Assembly (NCBI GenBank): GCA_945883565.1
Contig: CAMCXO010000021.1
Span: 1-48,135, forward strand
Direction: 5' to 3'
DNA length: 48,135 nt
Source: Chryseobacterium gleum
GTDB lineage: Bacteria > Bacteroidota > Bacteroidia > Flavobacteriales > Schleiferiaceae
Shown here: piece after piece, positions 25,554-32,993 of the stretch
Position numbering within the stretch: the first letter of the stretch is position 1
Layout: the number at the start of each line of letters is the position of its first letter
Program-made: the position numbers and the translations under genes
The notes under the pieces: model-generated
Told to the model about the DNA's origin: nothing
Databases searched by the model: none
Seen by the model: the letters and a program-made list of their open reading frames with translations, nothing else

Positions 25554-26660
25554 ATGGATACCAGAATGTTTACCTTGGGCATAGAAGAAGAGTATATGGT
25601 TCTCGACCCTACAACCCGTGAACTGTGCTCTCACGAACAAAAAATAGTAGAGATAGCTTCCAGAATATTGGATGAAGATCAGGTAAAGGCTGAAATGCAT
25701 CAAGCGGTAGTAGAGGCGGGTACGCCAATATCGGCCAATACAGACGAAGCGAGAATCAACCTCATGCTTTTGCGCTCTACTTTGGGCCAGGTTGCCGGAG
25801 AACTGGGTTTTAGAATTGCGGCCAGCGGTACCCATCCTTTTAGTCATTGGACCACTCAGCTTATAACCGATAATCCACGTTACCACCAAATTGTGATGGA
25901 AATGCAGGAAGCGGCAAGGTCGAATTTGATTTTTGGACTGCATGTTCATGTGGGTATGCCCAACAAGCGTATTGCGATGCATATAGCCAACTCCATGCGC
26001 TATTTCTTGCCTCACGTTTTTGCCCTGTCAACCAATTCTCCCTTTTGGGAAGGTCGCGATACAGGCTTTAAGTCTTTTCGGTGTAAGGTGTTCGATAAAT
26101 TTCCGAGAACCGGTATTCCAGAGTTTTTTAACAGTTGGGAAGAATACGAGAGTTATGTTAAACTGCTGATTAGAACGGGTTGTATAGACAATGCCAAAAA
26201 AATTTGGTGGGATTTACGTGTTCATCCGTTTTATGATACAGTAGAATTTCGAATTTGTGATGTGCCGATGTTGATTGATGAAACAATTTGCATAGCAGCT
26301 ATTTTTCAAGCCCTCTGCGCTAAGTTGTATAAATTAAGGGAAATGAATGTTGAATTCATTCCTTATAAACGATCATTGATAGCAGAAAACAAATGGCGTG
26401 CTTCCAGGTATGGCATAGATGGCAATCTTATTGATTTTGGTAAAGAATCGGAAGTGCCAACAAGAGAGCTTATATACGAACTGCTCGATTTTATTGATGA
26501 TGTTGTAGACGAATTGGGATCTCGTAATGACATAAACTATGTGCATAAAATTCTTGAAAATGGAACCGGTGCAGATCGGCAATTAAAGGTATTTTATGCC
26601 AATAAGAATCCAATAGAATTGGTAGATTTCATAATCCATTCCAGTATGTTAGGTTTGTAG
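25554..26660 (+). CDS. Carboxylate-amine ligase, GCS2/YbdK-like
   Basis: The 368-residue protein belongs to the glutamate-cysteine ligase type 2 family (COG2170-like), which forms amide bonds with ATP on the glutamine-synthetase fold. Signature segments: T-L-G-I-E-E-E-Y-M-V-L-D near the N-terminus, E-M-H-Q-A-V-V-E-A-G-T, A-A-S-G-T-H-P-F, F-G-L-H-V-H-V-G-M-P and W-W-D-L-R-V-H-P-F-Y-D-T-V-E-F-R-I-C-D. True glutathione synthesis is possible but not suggested by the neighbours, since no recognisable glutathione synthetase is present. The gene sits one base before the next start codon, inside the five-gene cluster. Confidence 0.92.
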   Translation: MDTRMFTLGIEEEYMVLDPTTRELCSHEQKIVEIASRILDEDQVKAEMHQAVVEAGTPISANTDEARINLMLLRSTLGQVAGELGFRIAASGTHPFSHWTTQLITDNPRYHQIVMEMQEAARSNLIFGLHVHVGMPNKRIAMHIANSMRYFLPHVFALSTNSPFWEGRDTGFKSFRCKVFDKFPRTGIPEFFNSWEEYESYVKLLIRTGCIDNAKKIWWDLRVHPFYDTVEFRICDVPMLIDETICIAAIFQALCAKLYKLREMNVEFIPYKRSLIAENKWRASRYGIDGNLIDFGKESEVPTRELIYELLDFIDDVVDELGSRNDINYVHKILENGTGADRQLKVFYANKNPIELVDFIIHSSMLGL

Positions 26661-26661
26661 A

Positions 26662-27486
26662 ATGCAACTGAAAGTCGCTATTCTTGATATGTATAAAGGG
26701 GCCCCCAATCAGGGGATGCGTAATATTCATGAAATTCTAAACCGATATTCCTCCGAAAATCAAATTGAATTAGAAAGGGCAGTTTTTGATGTTCGGGGTA
26801 AAGGTGAAATTCCAAGCTTGGAGTTTCATGCCTTCATTTCGAGTGGTGGTCCCGGAAATCCAATTGAACAGGAAGGTTGGGAGGCAGAATGGAAAAAATG
26901 GATGTCTGATGTTATGGCTTTTAATCAAGAAGAGCGGGTTTATAAGCGCTACGTTTTTTTGATTTGTCACTCTTTCCAGCTTATGTGCCATCACTTTCAG
27001 CTAGCACACGTATCTAAACGACGTACTGAGTCTTTTGGTGTATTTCCTATACATCCCACTTCGGCAGGTAAAAAAAACCGATTTACCGGCCAATTACCGG
27101 ATCCGTTTTGGGGTGTTGATTCGCGTTTTTATCAGGTAGTTAAGCCCGATGCGTACGCCATGAATAGGATGGGTGCTCAAATTTTGGCCATTGAAAAAGA
27201 CCGACCCAATGTGCCTTTAGAAAGGGCCACCATGGCCATACAGTTTACGCCTCAAATTGTGGGCACCCAGTTTCATCCGGAGGCAGATGCTGATGGTTTT
27301 CTTTACTTTTTGCAGGACGAAGACAAAAAGAAAGTGATAATTGAGAATCATGGGTTGCGCAAGTACAACAACATGATTGGGCATTTAAAAGATCCCGATA
27401 AAATTCATCTCACTCAAAGAAAAATGATTCCGGTTTTTTTAGATGAAGTCGTTCATAGCCATTACAACCATTTTGCCAGCGCATGA
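26662..27486 (+). CDS. Class I glutamine-amidotransferase-like protein
   Basis: A 274-residue protein of the GATase1 fold. The candidate triad is Cys102 in F-L-I-C-H-S-F-Q, His205 and Glu207 in G-T-Q-F-H-P-E. An early S-S-G-G-P-G-N-P (60-67) is the usual oxyanion-side loop. The nucleophile elbow differs from the common G-x-C-x-G-x-Q: both glycines are replaced (Leu100 and Ser104). It may still hydrolyse glutamine to feed ammonia to a partner ligase, or act as a gamma-glutamyl hydrolase or peptidase. It overlaps the last cluster gene by four bases (ATGA). Confidence 0.87.
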   Translation: MQLKVAILDMYKGAPNQGMRNIHEILNRYSSENQIELERAVFDVRGKGEIPSLEFHAFISSGGPGNPIEQEGWEAEWKKWMSDVMAFNQEERVYKRYVFLICHSFQLMCHHFQLAHVSKRRTESFGVFPIHPTSAGKKNRFTGQLPDPFWGVDSRFYQVVKPDAYAMNRMGAQILAIEKDRPNVPLERATMAIQFTPQIVGTQFHPEADADGFLYFLQDEDKKKVIIENHGLRKYNNMIGHLKDPDKIHLTQRKMIPVFLDEVVHSHYNHFASA

Positions 27487-28673
27487 TACCAGAAATCAGA
27501 AAACGCTTTAATGAACAATACACTGAAAAGCAATACGCTGAATTAAAGCACTTTTTAAATGAATCGTGCGGTGTAACCGTTGATTTTAGAATAGCTGAAA
27601 CCCCGGTTTTTATACCTAAAGATTTAGAGTTGAAGGTGATAAAAGCCTGTGATGATGTAATTAGTGTTTTAAAACGACCCGATTTTATGTCCCTAACAGA
27701 AAGGGCCATGCCAGCTCATTACAATTTACCGAATCAGAATACCCATCCCCATTTTTTTTGCCTCGATTTTGGAATTTGTCGAGATAAAGAAGGGCAATTG
27801 GAGCCACAACTTATAGAAATGCAGGCATTTGCTTCGATGTTTTGTTGGATGAATGTTTTGGGGAAAGGATATCGCAAACACTTTAATTTTCCGGAAGGCT
27901 TTACCCACTATTTGAATGGTTTTGATGAGAACTCTTACCTCAATCTCTTAAAAAGAACCATTGTGGGCAATGAAGACCCTAAGCACGTTATATTGTTAGA
28001 AGTTTTACCTCATCAACAAGCTACCCGGGTAGATTTTTATCTAACCCGTCAAGCATTGGGTATCGAGATTGTATGTTTAAGTGAATTGGTACAAGATGGA
28101 AGGCAACTTTTTTATTTAAAAAATGGTGAACGCATTCAAGTAAAGCGTATTTATAACCGTGTAATTTTCGACGACTTAGAGAGACAAACCGATTTTAAAT
28201 ACTCAGTTAATCTCCAAAGTGATTTGGAAGTAACCTGGGTGGCACACCCGAATTGGTTCTACAGATTGAGCAAGTTTACCATGCCCTATTTAGATAGCCC
28301 CTTTGTGCCAAGCACGTATTTTTTAAATACCTTGAGTAAGGTTCCTGATGATTTAGAGGAATATGTTTTAAAGCCCTTATTTAGTTTTTCAGGTAAAGGG
28401 GTAGTGATTGATGTTCAAAAATCCGATATAGAGGCCATTAGCGATCCGGAAAACTGGATTCTTCAAAAAAAAGTGGCATATGCCGAAGCCATACAGTCGC
28501 CTGAAGGAGGGGTAAAATTCGAATTGAGGATGATGTATTTCTGGCCGGATAATGCTGAACAACCGACATTGGCCATGAGTTTGGGGCGATTAAGCCGAGG
28601 CAAAATGATTGGGGTTCAATACAACAAAAACCTTAATTGGGTTGGAAGTACAGCGCCATTTTATATGGTTTAA
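27483..28673 (+). CDS. Uncharacterised protein, possibly a divergent ATP-grasp
   Basis: I do not recognise this 396-residue family with certainty. The C-terminal third looks like an ATP-binding module: Y-V-L-K-P-L-F-S-F-S-G-K-G-V-V-I-D (a lysine before a Ser/Gly loop), W-I-L-Q-K-K-V, then K-F-E-L-R-M-M-Y-F. This order recalls the ATP-grasp fold and, more loosely, circularly permuted ATP-grasps such as glutathionylspermidine synthase. The N-terminal half has H-P-H-F-F-C-L-D-F-G-I and Q-L-I-E-M-Q-A-F-A. No signal peptide or membrane helix is seen. The four-base overlap with the amidotransferase-like gene argues for a shared pathway or complex. Confidence 0.6.
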   Translation: MIPEIRKRFNEQYTEKQYAELKHFLNESCGVTVDFRIAETPVFIPKDLELKVIKACDDVISVLKRPDFMSLTERAMPAHYNLPNQNTHPHFFCLDFGICRDKEGQLEPQLIEMQAFASMFCWMNVLGKGYRKHFNFPEGFTHYLNGFDENSYLNLLKRTIVGNEDPKHVILLEVLPHQQATRVDFYLTRQALGIEIVCLSELVQDGRQLFYLKNGERIQVKRIYNRVIFDDLERQTDFKYSVNLQSDLEVTWVAHPNWFYRLSKFTMPYLDSPFVPSTYFLNTLSKVPDDLEEYVLKPLFSFSGKGVVIDVQKSDIEAISDPENWILQKKVAYAEAIQSPEGGVKFELRMMYFWPDNAEQPTLAMSLGRLSRGKMIGVQYNKNLNWVGSTAPFYMV

Positions 28674-28699
28674 AGGCCTACTTCACCACTTTATCTTTG
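28669..28699 (+). promoter_or_regulatory. Probable promoter for the membrane metallophosphatase gene
   Basis: TTTA at 28669-28672 is followed after 19 bases by TATCTTTG at 28692-28699, an exact -7 match at ideal spacing. The ATG is at 28745. The -33 half overlaps the stop codon of the last ligase-cluster gene, which suggests that the cluster ends here and a new unit begins. Confidence 0.6.
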
Positions 28700-28744
28700 T
28701 ATAGAAACTTTATTGCCTTGTTTAAGGTTTAGAATCCCACTTTT

Positions 28745-29977
28745 ATGGTATTGCGCATTCTGGTTGTTTTGGCCCTTTTACTGGCCATTGACATTTACGG
28801 GTTTTCGGCTATTCGTTTATTAACCAAGTCGTTTTGGCCATGGCGAGCTCTTTGGTGGGGCTTGTCGTTGGTAGTTGCTTTTGCCACTGTTTATGTTTTA
28901 ATAAGTTTAGGAAGCGCAAACAGGGCCCGCCCTTCCGGTCCTATGATGTATGTTATGGGGCTTTTTATTCTGGTTTATGTTCCTAAAATGTTGCTCCTTT
29001 TTCCTTTAATGGTGGAAGATCTGGCGCGAATTTCCTCGGCCATAATCAATTGGACCTTTGGAAATGACAAAAGAGAATGGGTTTATCCGGAGCGCAGAAA
29101 GTTTGTGAGCACCCTAGCCCTTGGATTGGCAGCCATTCCTTTTGCTTCTATTCTACACGGCATTTGGAAAGGTCGGTATAGATTCAGAGTCATTAAACAA
29201 GAGTTGTATTATGATGACTTACCTGCCGCCTTTGATGGGTTTGGATTTGTGCAAATCTCAGATTTACATGTAGGCAGTTTTGATCAAGCCGAAAAAGTAG
29301 CTTATGGCATAGAATTGATTAACCGATTAAAGCCTGAATACATTTTTTTTACCGGCGATATGGTGAATAACAGCAGCGAGGAGTTGACGCCTTGGAAGGC
29401 ATTGCTCACGAAGCTTCAAGCCGAAAAAGGTAAGTTTTCGGTGTTAGGCAATCACGATTATGGCGATTATGTGCCATGGCCCTCTGCCGAAGCTAAACGG
29501 CAAAACCTGGAAGTTTTAAAGCAGCACCAAGCTGAAATGGGGTTTCAAATGCTTCACAATCAGTGGCACCGAATAGAAAAAGGGGGGGAGTCGATTTATC
29601 TGGCAGGGGTTGAAAACTGGGGAAAACCACCATTTCCACAGTTTGGCGATTTAAAGAAAGCTCTGGATAACATTCCTGATGAGGCCTTTACCATCTTGTT
29701 AAGTCACGACCCCAGCCATTTTGATGAGCAGGTGAAGCAACATCCTAAAAAGGTTCATTTAACCCTAAGCGGACATACGCATGGCATGCAGTTCGGTATT
29801 GAAATACCCGGTTGGGTGAAATGGAGTCCGGTTAAGTGGCGTTATCCAAAGTGGGCTGGCTTGTATGAAGAAATGGGCAAAAGGCTTTATGTGAATCGTG
29901 GCTTTGGCTATTTGGCCTTTCCCGGAAGGGTGGGCATATGGCCGGAAATCACTTACTTTATTTTAAAAAAGGGCTAA
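28745..29977 (+). CDS. Membrane-anchored metallophosphoesterase (YaeI-like)
   Basis: The 410-residue protein has three or four N-terminal membrane helices (about 2-22, 31-52, 65-90, 120-140) and then a calcineurin-like domain (from about 155). Metal motifs in order: S-D-L-H-V-G-S, F-T-G-D-M-V-N-N, L-G-N-H-D-Y-G-D, S-H-D-P-S-H-F and S-G-H-T-H-G-M-Q. The last helix is preceded by E-R-R-K-F-V, which looks like a twin-arginine motif kept inside a multi-helix anchor. Relatives include YaeI/YkuE-type phosphodiesterases. The substrate is unknown. It has its own promoter and converges on the dehydrogenase at 30013. Confidence 0.9.
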   Translation: MVLRILVVLALLLAIDIYGFSAIRLLTKSFWPWRALWWGLSLVVAFATVYVLISLGSANRARPSGPMMYVMGLFILVYVPKMLLLFPLMVEDLARISSAIINWTFGNDKREWVYPERRKFVSTLALGLAAIPFASILHGIWKGRYRFRVIKQELYYDDLPAAFDGFGFVQISDLHVGSFDQAEKVAYGIELINRLKPEYIFFTGDMVNNSSEELTPWKALLTKLQAEKGKFSVLGNHDYGDYVPWPSAEAKRQNLEVLKQHQAEMGFQMLHNQWHRIEKGGESIYLAGVENWGKPPFPQFGDLKKALDNIPDEAFTILLSHDPSHFDEQVKQHPKKVHLTLSGHTHGMQFGIEIPGWVKWSPVKWRYPKWAGLYEEMGKRLYVNRGFGYLAFPGRVGIWPEITYFILKKG

Positions 29978-30012
29978 AAGTTTGAATCAGGCTTTAGCGT
30001 CGATTAAATAGA

Positions 30013-30948
30013 TTATAGCGCTGTAATTTTTTCCAATAGAATTTCGGCCATTTTTTGGTTGCTGCTGTGCGTCCAGCCAGCAATGTGGGGGGTAAGCAAG
30101 GTGTTTTTAGCGGTGATTAAGTATTGCCATGCCTCGGCATAATCAGGATTTTGAATGGTTTCGAAGCTGCTGCTTTCAAATTCAAAAACATCTAAACATG
30201 CGCCTAAAACCCTTCCATTTTTTAAGGCTTCCACCAAGTCGTTGGTTTCAACTTGATTGCCACGTGAAGTGTTGATGAGGTAAATGGGTTTGCCCAATGC
30301 CTGCCAAAAGTTTTTGTTTATTAAATGCTTAGTTTCTTTATTTTGAGGTAAATGCAAGCTAATTACATCACTTTGTTGCATTAAGAGTTCTAAAGTGGTT
30401 TCTTCTACCCAGGCTGGTGCATAACTAAATTTGTATTTATCGTAGGCCAATATGCGGACATCCATTCCGGTTAGCTTCTTGGCAAATGCACTGCCCATAT
30501 TTCCATACCCAATAATTCCTATTGTTTTGCCTGCTAATTCTTCTCCTCTGTTGGCTTCTCGAAGCCATTGACCGTTTCTAAGTTGAAAATCGGCTATATG
30601 GAGGCGGTTAAATAAGCACAACAACATGCCTAGAGCGTGTTCACCTACTGCATCGCGATTTCCTTCGGCTGCATGTAAACAGCGTATTCCGCGGTTTTCG
30701 GCCCAAACCACGTCTATGTTTTCCATGCCTGCCCCAAATCGGGCAATCCACTTCAACTGACCGAAATGTTGGAGGAATTCGGCATTAATTGGAAAACGTG
30801 AACGCACAACCATACCAAAGGCATCGGCGTGTAAGTGTATGATAGATTGGGTATTGAGCTGGGTAACATCCAACACCAAATGCCCAAAAGCGCTAAGGCC
30901 TTCGGGCAGATAGGCATGACATGAGTCAATTAGCAAAACCTTTTTCAA
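30013..30948 (-). CDS. D-2-hydroxyacid dehydrogenase family protein
   Basis: A 311-residue NAD-dependent dehydrogenase of the phosphoglycerate-dehydrogenase-like family. The Rossmann motif is G-I-I-G-Y-G-N-M-G (about 143-151). Catalytic positions are the arginine in I-N-T-S-R-G-N-Q and the histidine in L-T-P-H-I-A-G-W-T; the glutamate of the triad is probably in C-L-D-V-F-E-F-E. There is no ACT domain, so serine-pathway SerA is not certain. The start is TTG at 30948, sharing four bases (TTGA) with the stop of the upstream DUF4139 gene. The next in-frame ATG would remove about 45 residues of the substrate domain. Confidence 0.88.
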   Translation of the reverse strand: MKKVLLIDSCHAYLPEGLSAFGHLVLDVTQLNTQSIIHLHADAFGMVVRSRFPINAEFLQHFGQLKWIARFGAGMENIDVVWAENRGIRCLHAAEGNRDAVGEHALGMLLCLFNRLHIADFQLRNGQWLREANRGEELAGKTIGIIGYGNMGSAFAKKLTGMDVRILAYDKYKFSYAPAWVEETTLELLMQQSDVISLHLPQNKETKHLINKNFWQALGKPIYLINTSRGNQVETNDLVEALKNGRVLGACLDVFEFESSSFETIQNPDYAEAWQYLITAKNTLLTPHIAGWTHSSNQKMAEILLEKITAL

Positions 30949-32885
30949 CGCGGCAGATTAATGATTTTGCCTTTTGGGTATTTTACGTGGTAAGAAAACT
31001 CTATGGTAGCAGTTTGATTTGCAGGAACTTCAAGTTTCCATTCTATTAAGCCAGTTGCGGCATTCAGTTTCCCTTCTTGAAGGGCCTCTGGTTTTACCTC
31101 TATGGTTGGATCGGTGCTTATGGGTAAACGGTCAACTACTACCAATTGAATGGCATCTGGTTTGGTATTGCGAATGGTGATTTTATAAGTTCTGTTTTCT
31201 TTAACGGTATTGCCCAAGGTAGAACGTGATGACGCTGCCACCACAGCTTCTCGTTTTAGCTGAACGCTTTCATCTCGACCCATGCCAATTTCTAAGGTGT
31301 CGTCGACCACCTTGGTATCTATATAGGTTTTGCCTAAATACTGGTCTTGAATGTATAAACCGGCTTCGCCCTCCAACAAATTGAGTTCTTCCCATTGAGG
31401 GATGGCGGCAAATAGATAGGCTTTGTCGTCAAGCTCCGGATGTGCTTTGTGCGTAAACAATGCATTAACTTCCAGTTTGCGAATGCTTACACCCATTTCC
31501 TGACCGTCGCTGCTTATGTTTTGAGGCCTTTGAATTTGAAAGATTAAATTGGTGGGTTCTCGTTGAACCAATGCCAAATTGGGTGCGTTGTCTTTAAATC
31601 TTTGAGTATTGGTTTTTCCCAAAGCATCTTGGGATTCTGCCAGATCATATTGTGCCCCAAAAATAGGTGGGGCATCACTTGTAACATCTCGCACAGCCAT
31701 GCTCACCATTTCCACTTCTTTTAAATATCGCTCAGAGCTTTCATTCAAGGCGATTTGAAAATATTTGTTTTGGTTTTCGGCGATGTATTGTTCAAAGGGA
31801 TGGTAACCCAGGACTTGTACCTTCATGCTCGAGGCTTTTTGTTTAAGGTCCATTTGGAAGGAACCATCGGAAGCGGTGGTGGTAGATCCCACGTTTTTAC
31901 CGTTCATTTGAAACAGCACTAGTGCATTTTTCACGGCTTCCCGCGTTCGCTGGTTCATGACCATGCCATTTACACGACCAATAATGCCGGTTTTTGCATA
32001 AGCTGAATTGCGGCTCATTTGCTGGGTATAAGGACGTCCAAACCGAAGCTCAAATGGATTTAAACCCGGAAGGTTATTGCCACGGCGCGGCTCTGCGGTA
32101 GAAAGTGTGGTTTTAACCTGTTTCCAATCTTCACCCGTAGATTGTGAAATCATAGCCTTCATATTCAATTCTATTGGCTGGTTAAGTCGGCCGGCTTTCA
32201 ATTCATAAAAAGGGCGCCAATAGGTGTTTCCACTTAAGTATTTAAGTTCCAGTTGATAATTCCCTGCGGTGTTTACATCAACCACCACTTCTACAATTCG
32301 CTCGGGCTTTTGTCTTTTTAAGGCGAGTTGAATCTGTTGTTGGTAGATGTTGTTCATTTCAGCCCGCAATTGTTCTATGTCGTTGGAGGCTTTAAAGAGT
32401 TCGGTTTTGATGGCTAACAAACGGCTTTTATAAAAATTGAGGTTTTGCATTAAACGGTCGTTGGGCAGGCCGCTTTCGCTACCGCCAAAAACCGTGTTTT
32501 GGCTTAAAACCTGCTCTTCTGCTAACAACAAATCGCGTTGCATTTCTTTCAATTTCATTTCATTAACCTTTTCAACATAGCGTTTTTCCAGCACAATAGA
32601 ACGGGCTTTTAAGCTGTCGTGTTCCTGGGTTCTGAGGTCGCTTTTGATATCGAAGATTTGCAATGGAGGCTGGCTAATTACGGCAATAGACGAAACATCG
32701 AAATCTTCGGGCAAGGCCACAAAAACCAATTTTTGTTCACCGGCTTTTAATATTGCACTGCCTTTGCGCACCACGGCTGTTTCGTTGCGGTAAGCCGTAA
32801 TTTCGGTAACTTGGGTTTTAACTTCTTGCGCCCGTAATGGCATAGCCAAGGTTAAGGCGATTAAGACTAAAAAAACGTTCTTCAT
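30945..32885 (-). CDS. DUF4139/mucoidy-inhibitor MuiA-like protein with inserted regulatory-like domain
   Basis: A 646-residue secreted protein. It has a signal peptide (MKNVFLVLIALTLAMPLRAQ), an N-terminal DUF4140-type domain (about 25-120; Y-R-N-E-T-A-V-V-R-K-G), a charged coiled-coil stretch (about 95-190), and a C-terminal DUF4139 domain that starts with W-R-P-F-Y-E-L-K and ends in strands such as TYKITIRNTKPDAIQLVVVD. A carboxypeptidase-regulatory-like module (about 300-375; IIGRVNGMVMNQRTREAVK, S-D-G-S-F-Q-M-D) is inserted in the middle of the DUF4139 part. Function is unknown; an envelope role is likely. Translation appears coupled to the dehydrogenase that follows. Confidence 0.85.
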   Translation of the reverse strand: MKNVFLVLIALTLAMPLRAQEVKTQVTEITAYRNETAVVRKGSAILKAGEQKLVFVALPEDFDVSSIAVISQPPLQIFDIKSDLRTQEHDSLKARSIVLEKRYVEKVNEMKLKEMQRDLLLAEEQVLSQNTVFGGSESGLPNDRLMQNLNFYKSRLLAIKTELFKASNDIEQLRAEMNNIYQQQIQLALKRQKPERIVEVVVDVNTAGNYQLELKYLSGNTYWRPFYELKAGRLNQPIELNMKAMISQSTGEDWKQVKTTLSTAEPRRGNNLPGLNPFELRFGRPYTQQMSRNSAYAKTGIIGRVNGMVMNQRTREAVKNALVLFQMNGKNVGSTTTASDGSFQMDLKQKASSMKVQVLGYHPFEQYIAENQNKYFQIALNESSERYLKEVEMVSMAVRDVTSDAPPIFGAQYDLAESQDALGKTNTQRFKDNAPNLALVQREPTNLIFQIQRPQNISSDGQEMGVSIRKLEVNALFTHKAHPELDDKAYLFAAIPQWEELNLLEGEAGLYIQDQYLGKTYIDTKVVDDTLEIGMGRDESVQLKREAVVAASSRSTLGNTVKENRTYKITIRNTKPDAIQLVVVDRLPISTDPTIEVKPEALQEGKLNAATGLIEWKLEVPANQTATIEFSYHVKYPKGKIINLPR

Positions 32886-32993
32886 AAAGAGGGATTACAG
32901 GACTTTAGGGAAGTGAATGTAGGGTTTAATGGTCATCTTTTAACGCACTTATGGGCATTTAATTGGATGGTCTTTTGGCTTTTTTTGCAAAGG

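Noticed and set aside
25539-26015. 158-codon minus-strand open frame inside the GCS2 ligase gene
   Set aside because: Lies antisense to a gene with clear family motifs; composition is unlike a protein.
22817-28673. Siderophore or glutathione pathway
   Set aside because: The esterases resemble enterochelin-esterase-like proteins and GCS2 resembles glutamate-cysteine ligase, but no NRPS, transporter or glutathione synthetase is present.
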